A stretch of 64,000 nt of DNA from the NCBI GenBank assembly GCA_038209195.1, contig JBBQXY010000007.1:1-64000 (forward strand), read 5' to 3'. This DNA comes from JBBQXY01 sp038209195. Its GTDB lineage: Bacteria; Chloroflexota; Ktedonobacteria; Ktedonobacterales; Ktedonobacteraceae. Below, in pieces: positions 35,363-44,537 of the stretch (position 1 is its first letter; each line of letters begins with the position of its first letter). The notes beneath the pieces were generated by a model, which was given only the letters and a program-made list of their open reading frames with translations, did not search any database and was not told the DNA's origin. The position numbers and the translations under genes were made by a program.

Positions 35363-36754
35363 ATGCTCGACCAAGAAAGTGATGTTCCTGATCCCTCTTT
35401 CCAGCCTACAGGCCAACCTACGGAAGAAGAACATAAAAGTTGGCCGGATTACTGGCAGGAGCAGGGATACCTCTGGCGCACTGAGGCAGAAATTACGCAA
35501 AAGCGGAAAACCTTTCTCGCTGAATGTCTGCGCGCTGTGCCTGATATCAAGCACGGCCTGTACCCTTTTAAAGACATCAGGCTTTCCCGTGCTGACATAG
35601 AATGGCTGCTCGCAACGCATCAAGGTGGGCGTGGCCCAGTAGAATGGCATAATCCCCAGCACCACCTGCGCATGGGTCTCGACCTTCGTGGGGCAAATCT
35701 CATCGGCGTTGATCTGCATAGCTTACCGCTATCGCGCATACATGCTGGACTGACAGAGACTGAACGTATCGACACAACAGCGCGGCAACGAGCCATGGCT
35801 GCTGTACAGTTACAAGGCGCGAATCTCTTTGAAGCTCACCTTGAAGGTGCCTATTTAGCGGGCGCGAAACTCGAAGGGGCTGACTTGAGTCGTGCGCATT
35901 TTGAGCATGCCTCTCTTATGTACTCACATCTGGAAGGTGCGAATCTACGCACCGCACATCTGGAAGGAGCATTCCTCGGTTTCGCGCAGTGCAACGGGAA
36001 ACACATGGATGAGCACGAATTACGCCATATTCGCCAGTGGAAAGATGATTTTCCTGAAAGAGTCGCACCCGCGAACTGGCGACACGTCTTTTTTGATCGA
36101 GCCACCATCCTGGATAGCATCTACCTGGGCGATGAAGAGCATGGTTTCGTTTCGATGGTCGATGTGAACTGGGGAGAGGTCAATCTCGCTATGGTGAATT
36201 GGGAGAAGATTCCCGTGTTGGGCGACGAATACAAAATTTTGCAGCGGACGAAACTCGCTGACGCAAAGCACGAGGCGAATGAACAAATGCGGGATTATCG
36301 TCGGGCGGCCCGCGCCAACCGCCAACTCGCGATTGCTTTACAAGAACAAGGATTGAATGAAGAGGCGGCACGTTTCGCCTATCGGGCGCAAGTTCTCCAA
36401 CGCACGGTTTTTCTGAGACGAGCAAGGTATGGTCAATATCTGTTCTCACTCTTTCTGGATCTCCTGGCGGGTTATGGCTACAAGCTAAGGAACAGCTTTT
36501 TCGCCTATGTGCTCGTCATTATTGGCTTTGCAATGGCATACTTTGTGCTCGGCCCAAAAGTGGGCTTGCACCTCACACCTTTGGAAGCATTCGTCTTCAG
36601 TATGACCTCGTTCCATGGACGCGGTTTTTCACCGGGCCAGAATATCGGCCTGGGTAATCCGTTGACTGTCCTTGCCGCCCTCGAGGCATTCGTCGGCCTC
36701 ATCATTGAGATAACTTTCATCGCTACGATGACTCAACGCTTCTTTAGAAGATGA
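35363..36754 (+). CDS. Pentapeptide-repeat protein with C-terminal two-span membrane domain
   Basis: The 463-residue protein has a cytoplasmic N-terminal part and then pentapeptide repeats (about 105-205, for example LRGANLIGVDL, LEGADLSRAHFEHASL). A helical region follows (EANEQMRDYRRAARANRQLA). The C-terminal membrane domain has spans at about 375-395 and 438-458. The order of span, SMTSFHGRGF loop and span resembles a two-span ion-channel pore, but the potassium filter TVGYG is absent. Ion transport is possible and not shown. It stands alone with GAGGAAATG-type spacing before the start. Confidence 0.7.
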   Translation: MLDQESDVPDPSFQPTGQPTEEEHKSWPDYWQEQGYLWRTEAEITQKRKTFLAECLRAVPDIKHGLYPFKDIRLSRADIEWLLATHQGGRGPVEWHNPQHHLRMGLDLRGANLIGVDLHSLPLSRIHAGLTETERIDTTARQRAMAAVQLQGANLFEAHLEGAYLAGAKLEGADLSRAHFEHASLMYSHLEGANLRTAHLEGAFLGFAQCNGKHMDEHELRHIRQWKDDFPERVAPANWRHVFFDRATILDSIYLGDEEHGFVSMVDVNWGEVNLAMVNWEKIPVLGDEYKILQRTKLADAKHEANEQMRDYRRAARANRQLAIALQEQGLNEEAARFAYRAQVLQRTVFLRRARYGQYLFSLFLDLLAGYGYKLRNSFFAYVLVIIGFAMAYFVLGPKVGLHLTPLEAFVFSMTSFHGRGFSPGQNIGLGNPLTVLAALEAFVGLIIEITFIATMTQRFFRR

Positions 36755-36795
36755 AGAATTGTTGCACTTTTCCCATTGGAACTGCACGTTGTGCC

Positions 36796-36824
36796 TTGAC
36801 TTTGCGCGCATTCAGTGCTATCAT
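36796..36824 (+). promoter_or_regulatory. Sigma-A-like promoter upstream of a small membrane protein gene
   Basis: TTGACT (36796-36801) and TATCAT (36819-36824) have a 17-base spacer. This is among the clearest promoter-like pairs in the window and points to the small gene at 36923. Confidence 0.5.
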
Positions 36825-36922
36825 CTTAGTAGTGCAGTAAGATGCATGTTTGTTCAAAGATTTGATGTGTTGGTAGTGGAGAGTTATGGCGGAGAAATCC
36901 TCTACAATAAGTGAGGTTAAGC

Positions 36923-37114
36923 GTGTTTAAAAAGGGTCCAACGGTCCTTAAAGTATATATTATCCCAGTGCTCCTGCTCAATCTGGCTTTGGGGGCATGG
37001 GAAGTTCTTGCTGAGCATGTAGCAAATAATGGGTTTTCAACCTATCTCGGCTACGCGGTGATTGTTTCGATAAGTCTGTACCTGTACCTCATGTACCTAG
37101 ATCGTTACATTTAG
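36923..37114 (+). CDS. Hypothetical small membrane protein
   Basis: The 63-residue product has two hydrophobic stretches (VYIIPVLLLNLALGAW and YLGYAVIVSISLYLYLMYL), so it likely spans the membrane twice. GTG 36923 is preferred because GTGAGG lies 6 bases upstream. The promoter at 36796-36824 supports expression. A 14-codon frame at 36896-36940 in another phase, with GGAG just before its ATG, overlaps this start. The last 4 bases overlap the converging nitroreductase gene. No family is recognised. Confidence 0.45.
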   Translation: MFKKGPTVLKVYIIPVLLLNLALGAWEVLAEHVANNGFSTYLGYAVIVSISLYLYLMYLDRYI

Positions 37115-37524
37115 TTTGTCTGTCGTTCTAGCGCGATTAGCGGAATTTGGCGTGTAGTTTTCGCTTGGTGCTCAGCGAAAAAGGGGTAGAGCTCCACTAC
37201 CTTATTCCATAATCGCACCCGCTCCGCACCTGCCATGACGATGGCGGTGGCGTCGAAAATTTCGGTTTTGAACTCAACTGTTACCGTTGAATGAGCTACC
37301 AGATTGCGGTACCAGTCGGGGTGGGTCGGTGCGCCCACATTGGAGGCGATCACCAGCAGGCGGTCGCCATCAGGGATGTACATCATCGGCGTCGTGCGAG
37401 GTTGCCCGCTCTTGGCACCTCGCGTGGTCAGTAGAAGCCTGGGTCTCTCCTCCACATGCCCTTTGCTTCGATTCGTGCGAAATTCCTCGATCACCTGGCG
37501 ATTGAAGTCGTTCTGGTCTGGCAT
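37111..37524 (-). CDS. Deazaflavin (F420)-dependent nitroreductase family protein
   Basis: The 137-residue protein is a second DDN-type member, with FNRQVIEEFRTN, LLLTTRGAKSGQPRTTPMMY and HPDWYRNLVAHSTVTVEF. It aligns over its whole length with the product of 16197-16601, with the same ending type TTRQIPLIALER. ATG 37524 is chosen for GGAGGAAT just upstream. It probably reduces a small substrate with F420H2. Confidence 0.82.
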   Translation of the reverse strand: MPDQNDFNRQVIEEFRTNRSKGHVEERPRLLLTTRGAKSGQPRTTPMMYIPDGDRLLVIASNVGAPTHPDWYRNLVAHSTVTVEFKTEIFDATAIVMAGAERVRLWNKVVELYPFFAEHQAKTTRQIPLIALERQTN

Positions 37525-38015
37525 AATTCCTCCAGTTGTCGATACGAACAAACTTTGGCTCTATCCTTGCATACTAAGGTAAATTCCCTTCAGTTTCATC
37601 CTAGCACCTCTGTTCAACGCTGTCAAAGTGAGCTGTGGGTAATTACAGGGCTTATCAAAAGTCGCGTAAGGCAGGAGCACCCTGTCCGGGGGACAGGTAA
37701 TAGAGGGCGGCAGCCCTTTGACTGGGTTCTAGGGCTGCGCCCTAGCTCTCCCTCTCTCCCCCTGCCGCCGAAGGCGGCAAAAAAGACTTTTGAGAAACCC
37801 TGTAGGTAATTTAATGGGTAACATTACACATAATTTTTTTGCGCTTCCCCCTTATACTAAGAATAAGATAAGCACAAGAGAACCTGAAATAGTGCATCAA
37901 AAAGCTGCCTGCTCGGGTTTTCCTCTTTTATCAGTTTCTAAGCAAATATCACAGTTTTATACATTACAAAAAATATTGTGAAATTCATCTTTGCTTTACT
38001 AAAGGAGTATCGACA
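37525..38015. other. Intergenic region upstream of the sedolisin gene
   Basis: About 490 bases. The centre (37703-37780) is a copy of a dispersed hairpin repeat. The right part is AT-rich and ends with an AAAGGAG site before the sedolisin ATG. I see no gene in it. Confidence 0.45.
37703..37780 (+). repeat. Dispersed three-hairpin repeat, copy A
   Basis: The unit contains GGGCGGCAGCCC, then TTTGACTGGGTTCTAGGGCTGCGCCCTAG (read as a CTAGGGC/GCCCTAG hairpin), a C/T-rich spacer (CTCTCCCTCTCTCCCC) and GCCGCCGAAGGCGGC. The same order occurs on the opposite strand at 56738-56816 with few changes. A shortened third piece may lie at 3357-3377. Confidence 0.7.
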
Positions 38016-39800
38016 ATGCGTCCTCAACTACGTGTCTCCATCCTGAAACAACCATCTATCAAATTGGCCTGTCTGGCCTTCTTGCTACTTATTATTAGTG
38101 GCTGTGGTGGGTCAACGACCGCCGCCCCCACACCTACCCCTGGAATACAATATACCGTACTCAATCTTGGCATTCCGCAAACAGCAATGGCTGCACCAGT
38201 CACTGGGGCGTTAGCAGCGAGCCAGGTGCTCCACATTGGCGTAACTTTTAAGTTGAATCAAGCTGCCGTGGATCAATGGAACAAGCTGAATGGTCAGAAT
38301 CAGGCACAGCAGGGCAGCAGCGATGCCGGTACCATCGCGAATCAGTTAGGGATTACCGATGCTCAGTACCAGAGCATCAAATCGTACTTTGGAGTGCAAG
38401 ACGCCAAATTGACATTGAACAAACTTCATACGTATCTGGCCGTTGATGCGAAAGTCTCGACAATTAATGCCGTATTCCGTACGAAATTGGTACAACGCCA
38501 GCTTAATGATCGTACATTTTATACGCCAGACTCCACGATGCCGCCGCAGGTTCCAACGATTATCGCCAATCAAATTGACGCAGTGACCGGGCTGGAGAAC
38601 TATAGTTCGTTCATAACGGGTGCATCCGCACAACGAATGCACCAGGCGAGCCATCTGGTTCAGAAACAACCTACTGCTGATTGCAACCCTGCTTCATCGA
38701 CCATCAATACGGACCAAATTGCTGCTAACTATGGATACAATACCTTCTGGCAGCATGGGTTTCGCGGTCAGGGACTGACCGTTAACCTGGTCGAGATTGA
38801 TACCTTTGACCCGAACGATATCATTAACTATGCCCAGTGCGTTGGCTTCAACACGAACAATTTTCATCTTGTCACGGTTGATGGACAACCTCAACCTACT
38901 GCGCAGCCAGCTATTGAGTCAACCTTGGATATCGATATGCTGATGGGTTTGGCTCCGCAGGCCTCAATTGTTGACTATCAGACCGGCAGTCCAAGTGGTC
39001 AAGGTGTCAATGATGCATTGCAGCAGCTTGTTAACAATAACGCACATAACGTGAACAGTGCCAGCGTGGTCAGTATCAGCCTTGGTGGTGCCGAGAAGCA
39101 GCAGAGTAGCGCGGATTTGAACGCCATTAACAGCAGCTTACGGCAGCTTGTCCAGATTGAACATATGACGGTGTTCGTTTCCAGCGGCGACTGTGCCGCC
39201 TATGGTGATGGCAGCTTTGGCGATCTCTCCGTGCAATTTCCGGCTAGTGCGCCACTGGCGGTCGCTGTTGGTGGAACTGAATGGAGTCTGGGCGCAAATG
39301 GAGCTATCAACGAATCAGTTTGGTCTAATGGCTCAAATAAAAATCAGTGTGGCAATGCCTGGGGCAGTGGTGGTGGCTTAAGTACGAAGGCGCAGCGTCA
39401 AAGCTGGGAAGTTGGCAATGGTGTTCACAATAAATACTCGAATGGTATGCGCCAGGTACCCGATGTAGCAGCCATTGCCAATAACATCGCAATTTATGCT
39501 CTTGGAGCATGGCAATCTGTGGGTGGCACCAGTGCCGCTACCCCCATCTGGGCTGCTGGTTTTATGCTCGTCAATGATGCGCTGATCCACCATACCAAGG
39601 GTACGTTTTTCTACGGCCCGGCAGTATTCTACGAAGTTAGCAATAATGCCAACCGCTATCGCCCCTATAATGATGTGAGGCAAGGGAACAATCTCTTCTA
39701 TCCATCAACGGCAGGGTGGGACTTTTCGACAGGATGGGGCTCGCCCAATCTGGTTGATTACTACGAGGTGCTGTATACCGCAGTGAAAAGCGGAAAATAG
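38016..39800 (+). CDS. Sedolisin (S53) family secreted lipoprotein peptidase
   Basis: The 594-residue protein has a lipoprotein signal peptide with a lipobox (LIISGCGG), a Thr/Pro linker and a pro-kumamolisin activation domain (about 70-200). The S53 catalytic domain has visible residues E301 and D305 (ESTLDIDM), the oxyanion region FVSSGD and Ser506 in GGTSAATP. The C-terminal FSTGWGSPN region fits the calcium site. Sedolisins are acid-active endopeptidases, so it likely degrades protein at the cell surface. AAAGGAG lies before the ATG. A 31 bp hairpin follows. Confidence 0.9.
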   Translation: MRPQLRVSILKQPSIKLACLAFLLLIISGCGGSTTAAPTPTPGIQYTVLNLGIPQTAMAAPVTGALAASQVLHIGVTFKLNQAAVDQWNKLNGQNQAQQGSSDAGTIANQLGITDAQYQSIKSYFGVQDAKLTLNKLHTYLAVDAKVSTINAVFRTKLVQRQLNDRTFYTPDSTMPPQVPTIIANQIDAVTGLENYSSFITGASAQRMHQASHLVQKQPTADCNPASSTINTDQIAANYGYNTFWQHGFRGQGLTVNLVEIDTFDPNDIINYAQCVGFNTNNFHLVTVDGQPQPTAQPAIESTLDIDMLMGLAPQASIVDYQTGSPSGQGVNDALQQLVNNNAHNVNSASVVSISLGGAEKQQSSADLNAINSSLRQLVQIEHMTVFVSSGDCAAYGDGSFGDLSVQFPASAPLAVAVGGTEWSLGANGAINESVWSNGSNKNQCGNAWGSGGGLSTKAQRQSWEVGNGVHNKYSNGMRQVPDVAAIANNIAIYALGAWQSVGGTSAATPIWAAGFMLVNDALIHHTKGTFFYGPAVFYEVSNNANRYRPYNDVRQGNNLFYPSTAGWDFSTGWGSPNLVDYYEVLYTAVKSGK

Positions 39801-39808
39801 TGTAAATC

Positions 39809-39872
39809 ATAAATACAAGCTCAGCATTTTCGCGAGACACATGTCTCGCGAAAATGCTGAGCTTGTATTTAT
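39809..39872. terminator. 31 bp perfect hairpin between convergent sedolisin and amidohydrolase genes
   Basis: Positions 39809-39839 and 39842-39872 are perfectly complementary over 31 bp with only 2 bases between the arms. The outer part is AT-rich (ATAAATACAAG), so each strand ends in TTGTATTTAT. That could serve as a U-rich tail in both directions. It lies between two converging stop codons, so a bidirectional terminator is likely. Confidence 0.7.
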
Positions 39873-39880
39873 CCCTTCTA

Positions 39881-41173
39881 CTACTCCGGTGAAGGTAGAC
39901 CACAACAAATCCATGCCCCAGCCATTATCTCCTCTGGGATGCCACTTATACTAGCAGGGGATTGTCGTGCAACAACCTGTCCTTCTTTGATGACGAGTTC
40001 GATGTTACGTCGATCTGCCAGGAAACGCAGGTTATCCAGCGGGTTTTTTGTGACCACGATGAGGTCTGCCACCTTGCCCTGTTCCAATGTTCCGAGCCAT
40101 GCGTCCCAGCCCAGGGCGCGAGCCGCGTTAGCGGTTGATGCCACGATGGTCTGCATAGGAGAAAGTCCCGCCTCTGCCATCCAGACCAGTTCCATCGCAT
40201 TGTCACCATGAAAATTGTACGGTGTAGCGGCGTCGGTTCCCATCGCGATAGGCACGCCCAGTGATAGCGCACGACGCACGCTCCGCAAGGCATCTTCTTG
40301 CACTACCTTAGATTTCTCCATAATCCAGTCAGGAATGCCTGGACGATCGCCATAAATAACATCAAAGCCAGGTTTCAACGTTGGCACAAGGAAAATCTCC
40401 CGCTCAGCCATCGTCGCCATCAACGTCTCGTCCTGGTGGAGATAAGTGCCATGTTCTATTGTACGTACTCCTGCCATGACCGCATTACGAATGCCCTGAA
40501 TTCCGTGTGCGTGGGCCGCGACAGGCTTACCCACCTTGGTTGCCTCTTCGACAGCGACACGCAGTTCTTCCAAACCGAACTGCACCGCTCCAGGCTTTTC
40601 TCCTGGTGTCAGGATCGCGCCTGTTGCCATTACCTTAAGCAGATCGGCTCCCGCCTTTAGTTGCTCGCGCGCGGCCTTGCGTACTTCTTCGGGTCCATCG
40701 GCTTCGCGGTACATTCCTTCGTAATACTCTGTGCCTGCTGAGGTAATGGATAAGAGTTTGCCAGAGAGTTGCATACGCGGCCCTGTCCACATGCCACTCT
40801 CTATGGCCTTGCGTACCGAGAATTCCAACCAATGTCGTCCCCCCACATCGCGCACAGTAGTGACACCAGCCGCTAGGCTATTTTGCGCATGCTTGAGCAT
40901 CAGCAAGGTCGCCCAGCCCATATCTCCTCGCAAGCGGCTGTCCGGCGCACCATCACCAGCCAGATGAACATGACAGTCAATCAAACCGGGTAGGACATAG
41001 CGTCCAGGCAGATCAAGCTCCGTGATTGGCTCGTCTGGTGCCATCGCCCAACCTGCTTCATCGCCAACATAAGCTATGCGCCCGTTACGGATGACGAGGA
41101 CGCTTTGTTCCTGTGGTGGATGTCCGGTGCCATCAATCAGTATCATCTGTTTAAGCATAAGTGTAGAGGACAT
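39881..41173 (-). CDS. Amidohydrolase family protein (Xaa-Pro dipeptidase / imidazolonepropionase-like)
   Basis: The 430-residue protein has the binuclear amidohydrolase set: H68/H70 (DCHVHLAG), probable carboxylated K180 (DLLKVMATGA), H221/H223 (AHAHG), H241 (EHGTYL) and D314 (MGTDAATP). This group includes Xaa-Pro and Xaa-Arg dipeptidases and related enzymes, so a peptide or cyclic amide is likely hydrolysed. No signal peptide is present. AGGAGA precedes the ATG. Its neighbour on the other side of the hairpin is the sedolisin, which fits peptide use. Confidence 0.82.
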   Translation of the reverse strand: MSSTLMLKQMILIDGTGHPPQEQSVLVIRNGRIAYVGDEAGWAMAPDEPITELDLPGRYVLPGLIDCHVHLAGDGAPDSRLRGDMGWATLLMLKHAQNSLAAGVTTVRDVGGRHWLEFSVRKAIESGMWTGPRMQLSGKLLSITSAGTEYYEGMYREADGPEEVRKAAREQLKAGADLLKVMATGAILTPGEKPGAVQFGLEELRVAVEEATKVGKPVAAHAHGIQGIRNAVMAGVRTIEHGTYLHQDETLMATMAEREIFLVPTLKPGFDVIYGDRPGIPDWIMEKSKVVQEDALRSVRRALSLGVPIAMGTDAATPYNFHGDNAMELVWMAEAGLSPMQTIVASTANAARALGWDAWLGTLEQGKVADLIVVTKNPLDNLRFLADRRNIELVIKEGQVVARQSPASISGIPEEIMAGAWICCGLPSPE

Positions 41174-41405
41174 GGTTAGGTCTCCTAAGCTGGTAAGCTA
41201 TTTTCAACATAGAAGTTCAACGTAGGTTCATATACAGCCCTGACATGCTGTTTATCGTACCACGTTAACCTTATTCTTTCCTCACCAATAAGAATGACAG
41301 CCTTCAAATGTTCAGGAAATACCATCAATCCCGTGTCTTTGTTGCTTGTTATGATAAGATGAAAAAGAGCAATACAGTATTTTTATCCTTGGACAATTCT
41401 TCAAC

Positions 41406-42707
41406 ATGAAAGTAGTGATTATGGACAACACGGCAGCGGCAACGGAACTCGTCGCGCAATTGGCGCAAGGTGATTTTGTGGGAGCGTGGCAGCGTTTGGC
41501 GAGCAACGCACAAGAAAAGCTATCAGCAGAACAGGTGCAAACAGGCTGGCAAGGTGTTATTGCCCAGTGTGGACCGTTCAAGCAGCAGGTGGAAACACAC
41601 ATTTTACAGATAAAGCAGTTGGAGAGGGTGGTTGTCACCTGCGCCTTTACCCATGCCAATGTAGATGCCAACGTAGCTTTTAACAGCACTGGCGAGATTG
41701 TTGGCGTATCTATTACTCCTGTTGGCTACCTTGAGCAGCAGCTTTCCACGACCTATGAACCACCAGCGTATGTACAATCTGCGCTTTTCTGTGAACAAGA
41801 AGTACAAGTTGGGCAGGGCGAGTGGGTTTTGCCAGCAACACTGAGTTTGCCAGTAGGCGATGGGCCTTTCCCTGCCGTAGTGCTTGTGCATGGTTCTGGC
41901 CCCAATGATCGCGATGAGACAATTGGACCCAACAAGCCATTCCGTGATCTCGCCTGGGGACTCGCCTCACAAGGGATCGCTGTGCTGCGCTACGATAAGC
42001 GCACAAAGACATACGGTGAGAAGATATCGCGGATGGTTGATACTGTGACTGTGCAGACAGAGGTAATCGACGATGCCCTGGCGGCCGTTGCACTACTGCG
42101 CGACACCCCACTAATAGACCCACACAGGATATGTGTGTTGGGTCACAGCCTGGGCGGCTATGTCCTGCCACGAATTGGTAGTGCTGACCCAGACATTGAG
42201 GGTTTGATAGTACTGGGGGGTCTGGTGCGACCCCTGGAAGACACCATATTGGATCAATTCAGCTACATCTACTCGCTGACCGGCACGCGTTCGGCTGAGC
42301 AACAGCAGCAATTAGATACACTGACAAAGCAGGTGGCCCTGGTGAAATCCCCGACATTGTCGCTGGCAACCCCTGCAGCAGAACTGCCGTTGGGCGTCTC
42401 ACCAGCCTACTGGTTAGATCTGCGCGATTATCAGCCAGCGAAATTAGCCCAAAGTATCAAACAACCAATGCTGATCCTCCAGGGAGAGAGCGATTATCAG
42501 GTGACTATGGAGGATTTCCAGGGGTGGCAAGATGCCCTAGCTACACGCGACGACGTTCAGTTTAAACTCTACCCTGGTCTCTCCCATTTGTTTATGCCCG
42601 TGGAGGGCGGTGGAAAAGCAACTCCTGGCACTTACTCCGTGCCGAGCCACGTCATCGAAGAGGTCGTGAGTGATATTGCGCAATGGGTGAAGACTTCTTT
42701 CTCATAG
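41406..42707 (+). CDS. Alpha/beta hydrolase with N-terminal DUF3887-like domain
   Basis: The 433-residue protein has an N-terminal alpha+beta domain (about 8-105) typical of DUF3887, with Gln/Ala-rich helices and FNSTGEIVGVSITPV. An alpha/beta hydrolase follows, with HGSGPNDRDETIGPN, RYDKRT and nucleophile S248 in GHSLGGY. The acid is probably in LQGESDYQV and the His in LSHLFMP. Relatives are esterase-like enzymes of unknown substrate. No signal peptide is visible. The start is uncertain: ATG 41406 or 41421, neither with a strong ribosome site. Confidence 0.75.
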   Translation: MKVVIMDNTAAATELVAQLAQGDFVGAWQRLASNAQEKLSAEQVQTGWQGVIAQCGPFKQQVETHILQIKQLERVVVTCAFTHANVDANVAFNSTGEIVGVSITPVGYLEQQLSTTYEPPAYVQSALFCEQEVQVGQGEWVLPATLSLPVGDGPFPAVVLVHGSGPNDRDETIGPNKPFRDLAWGLASQGIAVLRYDKRTKTYGEKISRMVDTVTVQTEVIDDALAAVALLRDTPLIDPHRICVLGHSLGGYVLPRIGSADPDIEGLIVLGGLVRPLEDTILDQFSYIYSLTGTRSAEQQQQLDTLTKQVALVKSPTLSLATPAAELPLGVSPAYWLDLRDYQPAKLAQSIKQPMLILQGESDYQVTMEDFQGWQDALATRDDVQFKLYPGLSHLFMPVEGGGKATPGTYSVPSHVIEEVVSDIAQWVKTSFS

Positions 42708-42736
42708 TTTTTCAGCGGAAAAGGAACCGATAACTC

Positions 42737-43000
42737 GTGAACTGTCGCGTCGGTTGTGGAGCGTGTTGTATCGCTCCATCCATCACATCAGCCATTCCTG
42801 GTATGCCGCATGGAAAACCAGCAGGGGTGCGCTGTGTGCAATTAACGGAAGACAATCGCTGCAAGCTCTTTGGGAGACCAGAGCGTCCCACCGTTTGTAA
42901 CCGCTTACAGCCTTCTGAAGACATGTGCGGTCGCTCAACACTGGACGCGTTGCAGCGCCTCACCTTCCTGGAACGTGCAACTATGCCCTCTACGAAATGA
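42737..43000 (+). CDS. YkgJ-family cysteine-cluster protein
   Basis: The 87-residue protein starts CRVGCGACC and has further Cys residues in RCVQL, RCKLF, TVCNRL and DMCG. This is the Fe-S or zinc-binding YkgJ pattern. The GTG start has AAGGAA about 10 bases upstream. Its function is unknown. It follows the alpha/beta hydrolase gene closely and may share its mRNA. Confidence 0.75.
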   Translation: MNCRVGCGACCIAPSITSAIPGMPHGKPAGVRCVQLTEDNRCKLFGRPERPTVCNRLQPSEDMCGRSTLDALQRLTFLERATMPSTK

Positions 43001-43015
43001 GTCGTAGTTTACCTT

Positions 43016-44053
43016 TTATCTGTATATTTGAACGCTGGTCGCAAAAAGGGCTGGTGGGGGGATAGTGGGAATAAGATTTCCCAACACTACCTCATTGATG
43101 GCGACCCCAGCGGCCTCCAGTGCGGTGAAGAGTACGCCGATGATCGGCTCAAAGCGATAGCGGGTCGGTCTCACTTGCGGTGAAGTTGTTCGGACCTGTG
43201 CGATGATCGCATCGGCTAAAAGCGAAGAGTGGTGACGCAAGACCCCACCAGCAAGCACCAGTGTAAAAGCTGTGCCTTCCAGCCCAACATAGCGCGCTCC
43301 TGCCAACGCGTAGTTGCCGAGGGCTTTGCCATGTTCCGCTACGATCTGGCGCGCAACGGCGTCCCCTTCCTGTGCCTCATCCAGCAGAATGGGTGTCAGG
43401 CGGCTCATCGTGGGTAATGTGCGTTTTTCACGGCTCTCACGGTTGGTAAACATGTGTAGCACCTCTTCGACCGTATTGAGCTGGTAGAATTCGAGTACGC
43501 GTCGTGTGAGCGTGGTTGGAGGCTCGATGCCTAGCTCTGATCGGTAGATGGCATCCAGCGTTTTCTGCGCGAGTTGGAAACCTCCTTGTGTTTGATCTTG
43601 CCAGCAGCTCGAATGCCAGGTGCGACCAGTGGCCGAGCGCGCACCTGTCGCTGCACCAGTGCCACAGACGACAGAGACGCCAGTATTATCCGACGAGCCC
43701 GCGTGAAGAACGCTCAGGGCGTCATTTTGTACCAGAATAGAGCGCCCGAAGCCGCGAACTTCCATCGCGGCCTGTAGATAGGCAAAATCTTCGGGCCAGT
43801 CGGCACCAGCCATATTAAAGACGGCGGCCATAAGCTCAATTGGCTGAACCTGGGCAGCTTGCAATGCGCTGAGTACCGCGAACTCGATATTGGCAACGGC
43901 GGCAGCGGCAGAGTCCGGCCAGTTCGCGCCAGCTTCAGTATTACTAATGTCGCCACAGCCGCCGCGTCCTGCTCCCAGAATGGTTCCATCCAAGGTTGCT
44001 ACGAGCCCGATAGTTTTCGTATTTCCCCCATCAACAGCCAATACACATTGCAT
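43016..44053 (-). CDS. BadF/BadG/BcrA-type ATPase (N-acetylglucosamine kinase-like)
   Basis: The 345-residue protein has the ASKHA-fold phosphate loop DGGNTKT (8-14), a second box GTGAATGARS and a third GLEGTAFTLVLAGGVLRH. These fit the BadF family, whose single-subunit members include N-acetylglucosamine kinases. AGGAGGTG lies immediately before ATG 44053. A frame open for 114 further codons upstream is not supported by any ribosome site. A sugar kinase is favoured; an activase-like role is the alternative. Confidence 0.8.
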   Translation of the reverse strand: MQCVLAVDGGNTKTIGLVATLDGTILGAGRGGCGDISNTEAGANWPDSAAAAVANIEFAVLSALQAAQVQPIELMAAVFNMAGADWPEDFAYLQAAMEVRGFGRSILVQNDALSVLHAGSSDNTGVSVVCGTGAATGARSATGRTWHSSCWQDQTQGGFQLAQKTLDAIYRSELGIEPPTTLTRRVLEFYQLNTVEEVLHMFTNRESREKRTLPTMSRLTPILLDEAQEGDAVARQIVAEHGKALGNYALAGARYVGLEGTAFTLVLAGGVLRHHSSLLADAIIAQVRTTSPQVRPTRYRFEPIIGVLFTALEAAGVAINEVVLGNLIPTIPPPALFATSVQIYR

Positions 44054-44537
44054 ATGCACCTCCTGCTTGTAACATGTCTCGTACTTCGCTATGTTTCCCT
44101 TATTGTAATAGACGTTCAGGCAGGTATTGGCGGTGATCACTGGCTGCAAAAATCGCATTGACCGTTTTTCTATCGGCAGCGCAAAGAATGTGCTGGCACA
44201 GTTACGACCTGAAAGTGGCAGGAAGCCGCCCTCTAATACGAGGTTCGCGTCTGGTGTATTGGTCGTCATTCTGAGCGCCCAGTAGCCGAAGCCCTGAGTG
44301 CAACGAAGGGGAAGAATCTGGCTCACGAGCAGTCTTATCTCCAAATGTCTGGTCGGAAGGTACGAATTGCCGTGCTTTTTGCGGACATTTAACACAATAA
44401 CAGGATATAATATGTACAGACAGAAAGTGGTAGACGCGTAGGAGCCATAACTGTGATGTTACTCTTGTTGGTTGTCTCGGATGCTTTTTAACAGCAACAA
44501 TACATTGAGTAACACACGCTTTTTTTCGGAGGATATC
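44054..44537. other. Divergent region between BadF-type kinase and cheB, with a repeat-like block
   Basis: About 480 bases without a supported gene, although both strands keep open frames. Positions 44266-44330 contain GTCATTCTGAGCG, CCCTGAGTGCAACGAAGGGG and AAGAATCTGGCTC. They resemble an intergenic repeat I recall from related genomes. A TATAAT at 44406-44411 lies upstream of cheB without a good -35. Confidence 0.35.

Noticed and set aside
36597..36640. Potassium channel pore in the pentapeptide-repeat protein
   Set aside because: The loop between the two spans reads SMTSFHGRGF and has no TVGYG-type filter, so channel selectivity cannot be claimed.
44054..44395. N-terminal extension of the BadF-type kinase
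   Set aside because: The 114 extra codons have no ribosome site and overlap a repeat-like block, while AGGAGGTG sits right before ATG 44053 and the protein then starts at the phosphate-binding motif.
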